This document shows positions 24,532 through 34,017 of a DNA stretch of 64,000 bases, one piece after another. The translations under genes and the position numbers were made by a program. The DNA lies in NCBI RefSeq assembly GCF_018785315.1, contig NZ_WQPN01000053.1, forward strand, positions 1 through 64,000, given 5' to 3'. The DNA comes from Clostridium sp. MCC353. Lineage in GTDB: Bacteria; Bacillota; Clostridia; Lachnospirales; Lachnospiraceae. Under the pieces are notes generated by a model, which made no database searches, had not been told where the DNA came from, and worked only from the letters and a program-made list of their open reading frames with translations. Each line of letters starts with the position of its first letter. Position 1 is the stretch's first letter.

Positions 24532-24957
24532 TTATCGGTTATCAAAGTCATAATCATCAAACTCATCTGATTCACCATGCTCCATACATGCATGACCGTT
24601 TTGACCGTAAAACTCCTTGCCGACCACATTTCGTTTTTGGCGGCTGTCCTCTACTAATTCAGAAAGCATATTACGGACCTTGACTGGTTTAGCGATGTTT
24701 TGAAGAATAATCTCCGGAGTATGATCCACTTTTGCTTTTATAATAATTGAACCTGTTCCGAATATTTTACCCCCTAAAGACTGTTTTAAAGTGATATCTA
24801 CAATTCTATATAACAGTGTTTCATCCAAAGTAGTATTGAACAGTCCGCTTTGGATCATCAAGCGGTCATTCTGAATGTAGTATTTTGTAAAGCTCCATGG
24901 AAACCAAAGATGATGTTTCCTGTCTTTCCATACAATAATATCTTTATTATCATCCAT
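24532..24957 (-). CDS. Bacterial PH-domain protein (bPH2-like)
   Basis: A 141-residue soluble protein. Residues about 8-110 resemble a YdbS/bPH2 pleckstrin-like domain (FTKYYIQNDRLMIQSGLF, then TLYR-like and GTGSIIIKAKVDHTPEIIL). The C-terminus is charged and acidic (DEFDDYDFD). Unlike YdbS it has no TM helices. GAGGAGGAAA precedes the ATG. Role unknown. It converges on the LysM gene and has an intergenic region of about 170 bases on its other side. Confidence 0.75.
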   Translation of the reverse strand: MDDNKDIIVWKDRKHHLWFPWSFTKYYIQNDRLMIQSGLFNTTLDETLLYRIVDITLKQSLGGKIFGTGSIIIKAKVDHTPEIILQNIAKPVKVRNMLSELVEDSRQKRNVVGKEFYGQNGHACMEHGESDEFDDYDFDNR

Positions 24958-25131
24958 AATTATTTCCTCCTCATCCCTGTTAATCCTTTAGTCAATCTCC
25001 TTTAGTCAATCCTATTATATCACAGGCTTTTATATACGTCCCTATATAAAAGGATAAAATATGTTGATTTTTTAATGAGTTATCTGTCACTGTTTTAATT
25101 ATTTTGGGAATTTTTTCTTCAGGTATTACTT

Positions 25132-26184
25132 CTAATCTTCTCTAAGTTTAACTGCATTTCTGGCGCTCCTGCGGCGTTCGTCTTCAAGTGCCGCATAATG
25201 CCGCTTAGTTGTATTCACATCCGAATGCCCTAAAACATCAGCAACCAGGTAAATATCGCCGGTTTCCCGATAAAGATTGGTTCCATAAGTGCTTCTCAGT
25301 TTATGAGGTGTGATTTTTTTTAATGGTGTTACAATTTTTGCATATTTCTTTACCAGATTTTCAACGCTTCGTACATTGATTCTCTTTCTCTGCAAAGAGA
25401 GAAATACTGCGTCTTCATGACCTTTTTCTGCGGTTATATGCTCACGTTCCTCCAAATAATCATATAAAGCCTGTTCCACTTCGCTGCCAAAATAAACTGT
25501 AACTTCTTTGCCTCCCTTCCGATGAATCCTGATTCCTCCGTTTTTAAAATCAATATCCTGAATGTTAAGTCCAACGCATTCAGAGACGCGGATTCCGGTT
25601 CCAAGTAACAGTGTGAGCAAAGCTAAATCCCGTATTTTTGTTTTTTCATGAAACTTTTTCTGCTTTTCTGTCAGATTATCCCCAGCTTCTACCTCATCTA
25701 ATAGCAGAGCTACTTCATCGATATCCAAACGAATAATTTCTTTTTCATGTAATTTAGGAAGTTCGACTAATGCTGCCGGGTTATTCTTTATCTTTTCTTT
25801 TCTATAGTAATAATTATAAAAGCTTTTTAAAGATGAAATTTTTCTCATAATACCGCGTTCTTTATTGACGATTTCCTGATTCTGATCATTGAAGCGGTAT
25901 TTCAGATATTCCATATATTCTTCTAAATCAGATACTGTTATCCGGTCAAGATGGGAGAGGGTGATATCCATCATATCAATTTTATTTATAATAGGATTTT
26001 CTTTTTTTAAAAAATCAAAAAAAACCTTTAAGTCATACGCATAAGCGATTCTTGTTCTGGACGAAGTTCTGGGTTCAATTCCGCGGAAAAAGTCAGCGCA
26101 GAAGGGGGGGAGTTCTTTAACTTTAGAACGGAGTTTTAATGTATTTTCTCTGTCTTTTTGTTCATGATAGGGCAGGTTATTCAT
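25132..26184 (-). CDS. Tyrosine recombinase of the Xer family
   Basis: A 350-residue integrase/recombinase. A SAM-like core-binding domain (about 25-140) precedes the catalytic domain with Arg in LLGTGIRVSECVGL, Lys in HRKGGKEVTV, His-Arg in TPHKLRSTYG, His in LGHSDVNTTKR and Tyr in RHYAAL; all five key residues plus the nucleophile are present. AAGGAGG precedes the ATG. Its start overlaps the TtcA-like gene by 8 bases, so it is coupled to a tRNA enzyme rather than an attachment site, which favours a resident recombinase over a phage integrase. XerC, XerD or XerA identity cannot be assigned. Confidence 0.88.
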   Translation of the reverse strand: MNNLPYHEQKDRENTLKLRSKVKELPPFCADFFRGIEPRTSSRTRIAYAYDLKVFFDFLKKENPIINKIDMMDITLSHLDRITVSDLEEYMEYLKYRFNDQNQEIVNKERGIMRKISSLKSFYNYYYRKEKIKNNPAALVELPKLHEKEIIRLDIDEVALLLDEVEAGDNLTEKQKKFHEKTKIRDLALLTLLLGTGIRVSECVGLNIQDIDFKNGGIRIHRKGGKEVTVYFGSEVEQALYDYLEEREHITAEKGHEDAVFLSLQRKRINVRSVENLVKKYAKIVTPLKKITPHKLRSTYGTNLYRETGDIYLVADVLGHSDVNTTKRHYAALEDERRRSARNAVKLRED

Positions 26185-26929
26185 TTTCTTCGCCTCCTTG
26201 TGATATAAAAAGTTCTTCAGGCCAGCCGTTGATTTTTCCGTTTAATACAGCATGGAACATACGGTCCTTAGCCCCGTGATTTTCATGCTCTATCCTATTA
26301 GTTAAAATTTTAACGTATTCGCGTTTCGTATGTCCATCCACTGGACAGGGATTTTTACATACAGGTAAATCATATCTGTTTTTGAATCCAACTACATCAG
26401 CTTCTGATACATAGATTAAAGGCCTGATTACAGTTAAATCCATCTTATCTAAGTAAGTATAAGGAGAAAAAGCATAAAAGCGTCCTTCGTAAATTAAGGA
26501 TAATAACATGGTTTCAACCAAATCATCCTTATGATGCGCATAAGCGACTTTATTGCATCCTAGGTCCTTAGCTGCTTTATTGAAAGCCCCTTTACGCATT
26601 TTAGCACACAGAGCGCAGGGATTTGTTTCTTTGCGGATATCAAACAATATTTTCCCTATATCTGTAGAAACTATCGTATAAGGAACTGATAATTGCTCAC
26701 AGAGCATTTTTACAGGCGTCAGATCAAAATTGTCAAAGCCTAAATCAACAGTAACCGCAGTAATGGTGAATTTTTTAGGATAGAATTTCATCAGGCCCTG
26801 TAAGGCATAAAGTAAAGTCAGGCTGTCTTTACCCCCGGATAAACCAACCGCGATATGGTCGCCTTCATCGATCATATGGTATCTATCAACTGCCTGACGG
26901 GTTAAGCTAAATAATCGTTGTAATTTCAT
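26177..26929 (-). CDS. TtcA/TilS-family tRNA-modifying ATPase
   Basis: A 250-residue PP-loop enzyme. The ATP-binding motif is VGLSGGKDS (about 28-36). CALCAKMRKG (about 108-117) and CKNPCPVDG (about 195) give the Cys set that holds the 4Fe-4S cluster in TtcA, which makes 2-thiocytidine in tRNA. HHKDDLVETMLL is also typical. The start has no good ribosome site nearby, the only strong AAGGAGG being over 30 bases upstream; the family N-terminus (KLQRLFSLTRQA) still supports it. It overlaps the recombinase gene. Confidence 0.88.
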   Translation of the reverse strand: MKLQRLFSLTRQAVDRYHMIDEGDHIAVGLSGGKDSLTLLYALQGLMKFYPKKFTITAVTVDLGFDNFDLTPVKMLCEQLSVPYTIVSTDIGKILFDIRKETNPCALCAKMRKGAFNKAAKDLGCNKVAYAHHKDDLVETMLLSLIYEGRFYAFSPYTYLDKMDLTVIRPLIYVSEADVVGFKNRYDLPVCKNPCPVDGHTKREYVKILTNRIEHENHGAKDRMFHAVLNGKINGWPEELFISQGGEENE

Positions 26930-27121
26930 AATATTATAGTGATGGTTATAAAACCAAAACCTCCTTAATTGATGTATGGATGATATGTAATGTAGAAAGG
27001 AATTTCGCCTCTATTTATTCGTTAAAGTAGACTTTCGCGAATAGTTGGATACTGCTATTAATTGTACTTCGTCTATCTTAAAAAGTCAATTACTAGTTAA
27101 ATATCTTTATTTAAACAAAAA

Positions 27122-27165
27122 GCGCATCCTTATCCGCCATAAACATTACAGCTATAAGGATACGC
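27122..27165 (-). terminator. Terminator after the LCP gene
   Basis: GCGCATCCTTAT (27122-27133) pairs with ATAAGGATACGC (27154-27165), one mismatch, and the minus strand continues into TTTTTG. It lies 20 bases beyond the stop of the gene at 27184. Confidence 0.8.
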
Positions 27166-27183
27166 AAACTAAACTATATCATA

Positions 27184-28845
27184 TCAGAGCCCTGGACCGG
27201 CTTGAGTCTCTCCAGGAGCGGCCGCATTTCCGCTGGGTTCATTTCCAACGCTGCCTTTTGGGCCATTTGTTTCGGAAACCGGATCTCTTGGGGTATTTGA
27301 ACCGGGACCTTGATTTTCCGGAGCCGCTGTTGTTTTGTCTGATTCAGGCCTTTTAGATTCTTCCTGTTTTTTGGTTTCTTCCTGTTTTTTGGTTTCTTCC
27401 TGCTTTTTGGTTTCTTCCTGTTTATCCGGTTTGGTTTCTTTTTTGCTTTCCTCTGTCTCGGATTCATTCTTTTTATCATCCAGGCTTACTCCAGGACCAA
27501 TTTCACTTTCCGGTTCAGATTCCCTTGTCTCCACTTCTTCAGTGGTTTCTTCTATACTGCTTTCCTCCTCGGCAGATGTTTCCTCAATGACAGATTCTGT
27601 TGGTGCTGTCTCAGGCGGGACTGTTTCCACGGGTGCAGGTTGGGCGCTGCTCTCCTTTTTACTGCTGCCTCCTGAAGAAGGATCTTTCCTTCCGGTTTCC
27701 GTATCCGTTCCTACCTCACCCATACCGCTGTCTTTGGCAATCCGCTTACTGATCGTTTTTACAGTGGAAGAAGGATTAAAATCGGTAATTCCGAATAAAA
27801 ATTCATGTAACTGTATTACATTGCTTTCCAACGTTAATGGAATAACCGAATCACGTTTATTAATCTTTGTTTCGGCATGTGCAAATGGGAACCCGCTTGT
27901 TTCACCAATATGGTACTTTTTGATATTTTTTGCCAATGGAATTATATCATCAATCCCCAGGTTCGTGGACACTTGTGGAAATACAGTTACTAATATGTTA
28001 TTCAACACTGCAAAATCAGCATTTCTGGCCTTTTCCATCGCAAGCATGATGACTTTTCTCTGACGGGCGGTCCGGTTAAAGTCGGTATCCATAAGCCTTA
28101 ATCTGGCATATGCTACAGCCTGTACCCCATCTAAATGATTCATTCCCGCATTTGCCAGATGAACCGATGCAACTCCGGTGGATTCAACGGTTTCGGTAAT
28201 AAAGGAATTGATATACTTAAACTCGCTGTCCGATATTTCCAAATCTATACCGCCCAAAATATTGATGGTATCCGCTACCGCTTTCCAGTTAAACGTGACA
28301 TAGTCATCTATATCCAAATCCAGATTTGTATTTAAGGTATCTAATGCCTGTTTGGGGCCTCCCTTAAAATACGCCTCGTTCATTTTAAAATATGTATCCT
28401 TATCATCGATTTTTAAATAGGTGTCTCTGAATACGGATACCAGCTTAATTTCACCGGTCTCTTTATTGATACTACAGATTAAATCTACATCCGCCAGTGC
28501 TCCTTTTCCGAGATTTCCATCCCTGGAATCCACACCAAAAACCGCTATGTTCCAATATCCGGTATCCTTTTTGAAAAAACGGTAAACAGATACCAGCAAA
28601 ACAGCCAGAACTACTAATTCAACAGCCAGAATGATTCTCTTTTTGCGTCTCCTCTTCCTGCGGGCTGTGCGTATATCCCGGTGCAGTTCTTCTTTACGGC
28701 TTCGTGAAGTTACTTTGCCGGACGGATTATAGTATTCGTCCTCATATGGTTCCTCTGCCATCTGCTTTTTTACTGCTTTTTTTCTATAACGTTCCGGGTT
28801 TCTCTGCCTGTCCCTCATGCGGTCCAGTTCATCCTTATATTCCAT
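27184..28845 (-). CDS. LytR-CpsA-Psr family cell-wall glycopolymer ligase
   Basis: A 553-residue membrane protein. A charged cytoplasmic N-terminus (about 1-68, many Arg/Lys) leads to one TM helix (about 69-90) and an external LCP domain (about 95-385). The LCP signatures are NIAVFGVDSRDGN, VSVFRDTYLKI and YARLRLMDTDFNRTARQRKV, containing the Asp and Arg residues that bind polyprenyl pyrophosphate. LCP enzymes attach teichoic acids or capsule to peptidoglycan. The last 165 residues are a disordered Glu/Lys/Ser/Pro tail with KQEETK repeats. It is one of at least three envelope genes in this stretch. Confidence 0.92.
   Translation of the reverse strand: MEYKDELDRMRDRQRNPERYRKKAVKKQMAEEPYEDEYYNPSGKVTSRSRKEELHRDIRTARRKRRRKKRIILAVELVVLAVLLVSVYRFFKKDTGYWNIAVFGVDSRDGNLGKGALADVDLICSINKETGEIKLVSVFRDTYLKIDDKDTYFKMNEAYFKGGPKQALDTLNTNLDLDIDDYVTFNWKAVADTINILGGIDLEISDSEFKYINSFITETVESTGVASVHLANAGMNHLDGVQAVAYARLRLMDTDFNRTARQRKVIMLAMEKARNADFAVLNNILVTVFPQVSTNLGIDDIIPLAKNIKKYHIGETSGFPFAHAETKINKRDSVIPLTLESNVIQLHEFLFGITDFNPSSTVKTISKRIAKDSGMGEVGTDTETGRKDPSSGGSSKKESSAQPAPVETVPPETAPTESVIEETSAEEESSIEETTEEVETRESEPESEIGPGVSLDDKKNESETEESKKETKPDKQEETKKQEETKKQEETKKQEESKRPESDKTTAAPENQGPGSNTPRDPVSETNGPKGSVGNEPSGNAAAPGETQAGPGL
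27361..27420. repeat. 18-bp tandem repeat in the LCP gene tail
   Basis: Three nearly identical 18-base units (27361-27378, 27379-27396, 27397-27414) and a partial fourth. Each encodes six residues (KQEETK on the minus strand), so length changes keep frame. Confidence 0.9.
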
Positions 28846-28986
28846 GTTGCCTGACCTCTTTCTTTACTTTCTCGTTTCTGCAAAGCCACAGTATATTCTA
28901 ACAGAAATTTCTACATTATTTCTTGCTTTTCTCTTAATATTACATTACCTATGGCATAAGAAGTTAGAGTGAGTTTAAAACATGTT

Positions 28987-30855
28987 CTAGTCTAAAAGGG
29001 CCCGGAAATAAGGCCAATCCGGATGTTTTGCGCTGATCATGACATTACCGCCATTCTGGTCGCTGCTTTCATGAATGACTATCATTTCACCTGTATCGGA
29101 CCATGCTAAAAACATTACCACATGGGCATTTGCCCCCAGACGTACCATAATATCTCCCGGTTTTAATTCTTCCGGAACAATTCCTCTTCCAATTTTACTC
29201 AGTCCTTCTGTGCCCTGATAAGGCAGCGGCTGGCCTGTGGCCGTCCAATACACCCAATTGATCCAGCCGGAACAGTCCAGGCCTTTTAATACACGTCCAT
29301 GCTCATCCGGGGGCACATTTGAACCAAAGGAATTCCCCTCATAACCGGCTTGTGAAGGCTTTCCGCCCCAATAGTAAGGAATCTTACCTACAGACTGCAA
29401 AGCGGTCTTAATGACCTGTTTCCGCTCCTTTGACGTATCTTCAGGCAGCATATTCATGTAGATCCGTATTTCTGCTCCGGACAAGGGCATTCCCATGGCA
29501 GCTTCCAGGCTTACATTCAGCCCGTAAGAAGCCTCCCAATCCTGCCGGTTTATGTATTTGGCATAAACTTTATTATAAAGATCCCAGCCTTTCCATGCGG
29601 ATGACATTATAACCAGGTCATTGCCATCATCATGATTTAACTGTGTAAGATTGGGATTGAGCTGAAATAACCCATTCTCCTCTTCGATTCCTTTAATTGT
29701 TAATGTGAGCTGCAGATCAACATGACCGGGACAAACTAAGTTTTTCACCACTGGTGTTTTTTCACCCGTATCATTTATATGCTCCTTATCCGGGGGGGCC
29801 TGTTCATTTACAGCCTCTTCTGCGGTCTGCTGTCCTTCAGATGCCTGTTCAATATCCCTCTCTCCCACAGATGAGTTCTTAGATGACTGCTCTATACCGA
29901 TTTCTTCTGTGTCAATCCCATCCGCGCTAATATCTTTTGCAGCTTCATCCTGTTTACATTCCTCATTTGCTATGCGCTCCATGTATTCTGCAATGAGCGC
30001 ATCCCTTCCGGGCCCTTCCACAGCCAGTATTTCTTCCGGGATTTGGACGCCAGATCCTGATGCAGCCGCAGAATCATACCCTGGAATTCCCTCTGCTATC
30101 TCCTGGCAGCCCTCACAGTAATAAACATCGCTCATACCCAATGTATAACTGTGTGATTCCTCCCACAAGAGACCTGCATATTCACGGAAAAGTTCTATAT
30201 TGTCAATTCCATTGTAATAACAAAAAACGCTGGCTAATGACATGATCTCTTTCACATTGGAATAAATGTTAATAGGATTACCATCCCCGTCACATGCTTC
30301 TACCTTGATATTCTCCCAGGAATTTACCATCCACGTTGAAGAATCTTCCATCATGTGCAGCGGATCCTCCGGATTATATTTTCCCATAAATTTTTCTGTT
30401 CCTGATCCCAGTTCAGCCGCCAATTGCTGTGGCGTTTTATCAATGATGTGATATAAATTATTAAACCATTGGGAATCGCGGTCTGCCAATTCTGTTAAAA
30501 TTATTTCTGCGGCGCTTATATCACTGCCGTCAATTCCAGGCTGCATGAGAAAAGCCTGATTAAGGGCGGCTGCCGAAATCTGCCTTTCATCATCTTCCTC
30601 TGTTTCCGGTTCAGTTCCCGTATAGGAAAGGTCTGATTTATAAGAAAGACCTGCCTTTTGAGAGGAGGATTCCTCATAGGCGGCATCATTTGGTGACGCT
30701 GATAACGCTGAAGAAGGGGTGGCAGTCGTTGTACCTATAGCAGGTTTAAAGGCCTCTGAAGGCGCTGCCATATGATCTGCCGTAACTGCCGTACCGATTC
30801 CGGCCGCCAGCATGAATAATACGCTTATTATCTGTTTTTTCTTTCCATCGTCCAT
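28987..30855 (-). CDS. Secreted NlpC/P60 peptidoglycan hydrolase
   Basis: A 622-residue exported protein. A signal peptide (about 1-28) is followed by a Ser/Thr/Ala-rich linker, an uncharacterised central region (about 100-480) and a C-terminal NlpC/P60 domain (about 490-620). The catalytic Cys is in GLDCSGWINWVYW, the His in NAHVVMFLAW, and the polar third residue is likely His in IVIHESS. The domain would cleave D-Glu-diamino acid peptide bonds. The central region has a Cys pair (YYCEGCQ). The gene lies upstream of, and in the same direction as, the LCP gene; the 140-base gap makes co-transcription uncertain. Confidence 0.87.
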   Translation of the reverse strand: MDDGKKKQIISVLFMLAAGIGTAVTADHMAAPSEAFKPAIGTTTATPSSALSASPNDAAYEESSSQKAGLSYKSDLSYTGTEPETEEDDERQISAAALNQAFLMQPGIDGSDISAAEIILTELADRDSQWFNNLYHIIDKTPQQLAAELGSGTEKFMGKYNPEDPLHMMEDSSTWMVNSWENIKVEACDGDGNPINIYSNVKEIMSLASVFCYYNGIDNIELFREYAGLLWEESHSYTLGMSDVYYCEGCQEIAEGIPGYDSAAASGSGVQIPEEILAVEGPGRDALIAEYMERIANEECKQDEAAKDISADGIDTEEIGIEQSSKNSSVGERDIEQASEGQQTAEEAVNEQAPPDKEHINDTGEKTPVVKNLVCPGHVDLQLTLTIKGIEEENGLFQLNPNLTQLNHDDGNDLVIMSSAWKGWDLYNKVYAKYINRQDWEASYGLNVSLEAAMGMPLSGAEIRIYMNMLPEDTSKERKQVIKTALQSVGKIPYYWGGKPSQAGYEGNSFGSNVPPDEHGRVLKGLDCSGWINWVYWTATGQPLPYQGTEGLSKIGRGIVPEELKPGDIMVRLGANAHVVMFLAWSDTGEMIVIHESSDQNGGNVMISAKHPDWPYFRALLD

Positions 30856-30962
30856 TATAGTTAGCTTTCCTGAATTTATATTTAAGTAAAATATCGAGAA
30901 TTTAGTTCTTAACTATATGAATATATCATATTTATTGGAGAAAATACAGAGAAATCTTTTAA

Positions 30963-30991
30963 TTGACGTAAATGGACTTAGGAGATATAAT
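30963..30991 (+). promoter_or_regulatory. Predicted sigma-A promoter of glmS
   Basis: TTGACG (30963-30968) and TATAAT (30986-30991) with a 17-base spacer, about 40 bases before the ribozyme cleavage site. Confidence 0.85.
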
Positions 30992-31031
30992 GGTCTAAAT
31001 CTATGTCAAGGAGGAATAGACTTTTAATAGC

Positions 31032-31214
31032 AAAGCTAAGCGCCATGTACCAGGTGAGGGATCGTGAACAATAACAGCCGTTATTGCCATTGCCAGGTTA
31101 ACGAGGTGAAGAGTTTATCGAAAATTCGGCGGATGCTCTTCCATGCCGTTCCGGGCGTGTTATATGCTGTGAAATATGCAGGTGACTGCAAAACAACCTC
31201 AGCATAACCGGAAC
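31032..31214 (+). promoter_or_regulatory. glmS ribozyme (GlcN6P-activated self-cleaving leader)
   Basis: The core matches the glmS ribozyme: AGCGCC at 31039-31044 with cleavage expected between A31039 and G31040, then AACGAGG, GTTTATCGAA, ATTCGGCGGATGCTC and GACTGCAAAAC. The 3' boundary is set by pairing of GTTCCGG (31148-31154) with CCGGAAC (31208-31214). Glucosamine-6-phosphate promotes cleavage and mRNA decay, giving feedback on glmS. A small hairpin (GCTGTCA 31232-31238 with TGACAGC 31251-31257) lies between it and the gene. Confidence 0.95.
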
Positions 31215-31310
31215 AAAACAGATCAGGATTTGCTGTCATACCATAAAACGTGACAGCTTACTTTTGTTCGCCCTTTTTTACTATCAAATATAGAATGGAG
31301 AAAGAATATT

Positions 31311-33131
31311 ATGTGTGGAATAATAGGATATACAGGCCCGTTGGATGCAAAAAAGATTTTATTGGATGGTCTGGCCGGTCTGGAATACAGAGGCTACGAC
31401 AGCGCAGGAATTGCCATGTTTAATATCAATTCAGAAATAGAGCTAATGAAACATGTAGGTAAAGTGGCCGCTTTAAAGGAATGCTCCGAAAGGCAAAAAG
31501 GCACATATCACTGTGGAATCGGCCATACGCGCTGGGCGACCCACGGAGGCGTGACGGATGTCAACGCACATCCCCATCAGGCCGGAGCCGTCACATTGAT
31601 ACACAATGGCATCATTGAAAATTATCACAATTTAACCCAGCAATATCATTTAGAGGAAAAACTTCAGTCTCAGACAGACAGCGAGGTGGCTGCATGGGTT
31701 CTGGATGCTCTGTACACCGGCGATCCTTTAGAGGCAGTAAAACAACTGGCCGGGCTGTTGAAAGGCTCCTATGGCTTCTGTATTATGTTTAAAGACCGGC
31801 CTGGTGAAATATATGCCATCCGCAGCGTAAGCCCTCTTGTTGCCGCATATACGCACTCAGGAGCGGTTATAGCATCAGACCTGACCGCATTAATTCCTTA
31901 TACAAAGGAGTATTTCGTTGTTCCCGAAGGCTGTATCGTCCGTATGACGCCTTATAAGATCCGGGTATACGATATGGATTTCAATAAATTGGAGCCGGAA
32001 CTTCTGGAAGTGAACTGGAATATGGATGCCGCCATGAAAAACGGTTTTCCTCACTTCATGCTGAAGGAGATACACGAACAGCCGGAGGCGATGAAAAATA
32101 CAATTCTGCCAAGGCTCAATAAGGGACTTCCCGACTTTTCAGAGGATCATATTCCGGATGAAATTTTTATGACCTGCAGTAAGATACATATTATCGCCTG
32201 CGGAACGGCCATGCACGCGGGAATGGTGGCCAGAGTATTGATGGAGCCCCGGCTCCGCCTGCCGGTAACGGTATCTATCGCATCGGAATTCCGTTACGAA
32301 GAGCCATTGATCGATGACAAAACGTTGGTTATTATCATTTCCCAGTCAGGTGAAACCATTGATACCCTGGCAGCTTTGCGCCTGGCTCATGAATACGGTT
32401 CCACCACTCTGGCTATTGTCAATGTAAAAGGTTCTACCATCGCCAGGGAAAGCAGCTATGTCTTATATACCCATGCCGGTCCAGAGATAGCTGTAGCCAG
32501 CACCAAAGCTTATTCCGTTCAATTGGCGGCTCTCTATATGGTGTGCTGCAAAATGGCGTATGTGCGAGGCAATTGCACCGCGCAGGAAGCCAGAGACTTC
32601 CTCTCCGGCCTTATGGATGCGATTCCGGCTATGGATGTGATGATAAGCCAAAAAGAAACCATTAAACGCCATGTAACCACTCATTTGATTCATCATCCTG
32701 ATGCATTTTTTATCGGCCGCGGCCTTGATTACGCGTTTTCATTGGAAGGAGCATTAAAATTAAAAGAAATCTCATATATACATGCGGAAGCCTATGCAGC
32801 CGGTGAATTAAAACATGGTACGATCGCATTGATTTCGGAAGGCGTTCCTGTCATCGCAATAGCCACTCAGGATAAAATTTTCAGTAAAACCATATCCAAT
32901 ATCCGTGAAGTTAAGGCCAGAGGCGCTTTTGTGATCCTGTTTACCAAAGACAGCGCGATTATAGATGAAGGGGTTGCGGATCTTCATATCAGAATCCCTG
33001 ATATCGATGATAAATTTACTGTATTTCCCATTGCTGCTGCCCTCCAGCTTGTTGCCTATTATGCTTCTATTGGCAAGAACCTGGATGTGGATCAGCCTAG
33101 AAATTTAGCCAAATCAGTAACAGTAGAATAA
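31311..33131 (+). CDS. glmS: Glutamine-fructose-6-phosphate aminotransferase
   Basis: A 606-residue enzyme making glucosamine-6-phosphate for peptidoglycan. The N-terminal glutaminase starts MCGIIGYTG with Cys2 as nucleophile; EYRGYDSAGIA and HTRWATHGG follow. The two SIS domains (about 280-600) include SQSGETIDTLAAL and the ending PRNLAKSVTVE. GGAGAAAG precedes the ATG. It is preceded by the glmS ribozyme and followed by a hairpin, so it is a single-gene unit. Confidence 0.98.
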   Translation: MCGIIGYTGPLDAKKILLDGLAGLEYRGYDSAGIAMFNINSEIELMKHVGKVAALKECSERQKGTYHCGIGHTRWATHGGVTDVNAHPHQAGAVTLIHNGIIENYHNLTQQYHLEEKLQSQTDSEVAAWVLDALYTGDPLEAVKQLAGLLKGSYGFCIMFKDRPGEIYAIRSVSPLVAAYTHSGAVIASDLTALIPYTKEYFVVPEGCIVRMTPYKIRVYDMDFNKLEPELLEVNWNMDAAMKNGFPHFMLKEIHEQPEAMKNTILPRLNKGLPDFSEDHIPDEIFMTCSKIHIIACGTAMHAGMVARVLMEPRLRLPVTVSIASEFRYEEPLIDDKTLVIIISQSGETIDTLAALRLAHEYGSTTLAIVNVKGSTIARESSYVLYTHAGPEIAVASTKAYSVQLAALYMVCCKMAYVRGNCTAQEARDFLSGLMDAIPAMDVMISQKETIKRHVTTHLIHHPDAFFIGRGLDYAFSLEGALKLKEISYIHAEAYAAGELKHGTIALISEGVPVIAIATQDKIFSKTISNIREVKARGAFVILFTKDSAIIDEGVADLHIRIPDIDDKFTVFPIAAALQLVAYYASIGKNLDVDQPRNLAKSVTVE

Positions 33132-33151
33132 TTTCAGCTCAAAATTTAAAA

Positions 33152-33194
33152 GTAACCGTACAGACGGCGGGAAAAGGGCCGTCTATACGGTTAC
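33152..33194. terminator. Long hairpin between glmS and the convergent kinase gene
   Basis: A 17-bp stem with one mismatch (33152-33168 with 33178-33194; GTAACCGTA arm). The minus strand continues into TTTTAAATTTT, so it is a good terminator for the kinase gene and probably also for glmS. Confidence 0.8.
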
Positions 33195-33224
33195 ACTTTA
33201 AACTTACATATAGAAATTAAGCTG

Positions 33225-33863
33225 CTACTGCCTGCTTTTAAATTCCTGCTTAACCTTTGCAAAGTCTATAATCATCTTAACTGCGCCGTCAATGCCCACA
33301 GCGCTGCTGTTAATGCATAAGTCATAGCTTTTGGCATCTCCCCATTTTTTACTGGAGTAATAGTTGTAATAGCTGGAACGTTTCTTGTCTGTCTTAACCA
33401 TAGCATCCTTTGCGTTGGATTCTGTCATCTTGTAGACCTCTTCCATACGTTTGATCTTATCTTCTTCATTTCCACAGATAAATACAGTTACCGTATTAGG
33501 CCGTTCTGCCAGTGCGTAATCACCGCACCGTCCAACAATCACGCAGGACTCCTCTTCGGCCAGTTTCTTAATAGTATCAAACTGGGCCAGGAACACTTTG
33601 TGGTTAATTGGCATATCCATGTAACCTGATGTTGTATAGCCGAGAGAATAGGTATCCATAACAAGCGAATATAAAAAGCTGCTGGTCGGTTTTTCATCGT
33701 GAGTTTCAAAAAGCTCCTCACATAAACCGCTGTTCTTAGATGCTATGGCCAGCAATTCTTTGTCATAGCATTTAATGCCTAATTCTTCGGCCAGCTTCTG
33801 ACCAATCACGCGTCCACCGCTGCCGCACTGACGTCCTATTGTAATAACTAGTTTCTCATTCAT
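33225..33863 (-). CDS. Cytidylate kinase-like protein
   Basis: A 212-residue P-loop protein. The N-terminus KLVITIGRQCGSGGRVIGQK is the altered Walker A of the cytidylate kinase-like family (PF13189). SCVIVGRCGDYALAERPNTV and SYDLCINSS also fit. The family phosphorylates nucleotides or is of unknown substrate, and is not the housekeeping Cmk. ATG 33863 was chosen for AAAGGAGAGG just upstream; the longer open frame lacks a ribosome site. Confidence 0.85.
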   Translation of the reverse strand: MNEKLVITIGRQCGSGGRVIGQKLAEELGIKCYDKELLAIASKNSGLCEELFETHDEKPTSSFLYSLVMDTYSLGYTTSGYMDMPINHKVFLAQFDTIKKLAEEESCVIVGRCGDYALAERPNTVTVFICGNEEDKIKRMEEVYKMTESNAKDAMVKTDKKRSSYYNYYSSKKWGDAKSYDLCINSSAVGIDGAVKMIIDFAKVKQEFKSRQ

Positions 33864-34017
33864 AAATACCTCTCCTTTCAGCTGTACAAGTTGTCTAATA
33901 ACTGATCCTATATAATATATTATACACCAAAGTATCAGAAAAGTATATAAACACAAGTGAGAAATCCGTCTATTTTTCTTTTTTTGCAACAAATTTTACG
34001 GCAGATTTTGGAACAGA

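Noticed and set aside
27361-27420. Direct repeats in the LCP gene considered as a CRISPR-like array
   Set aside because: The units are contiguous 18-mers without spacers, in frame with a coding tail.
27335-28063. A 242-codon Ser/Leu-rich open frame on the plus strand inside the LCP gene
   Set aside because: It is antisense to the LCP gene, and its repeated SSCFLV pattern simply mirrors the 18-bp repeats; not a gene.
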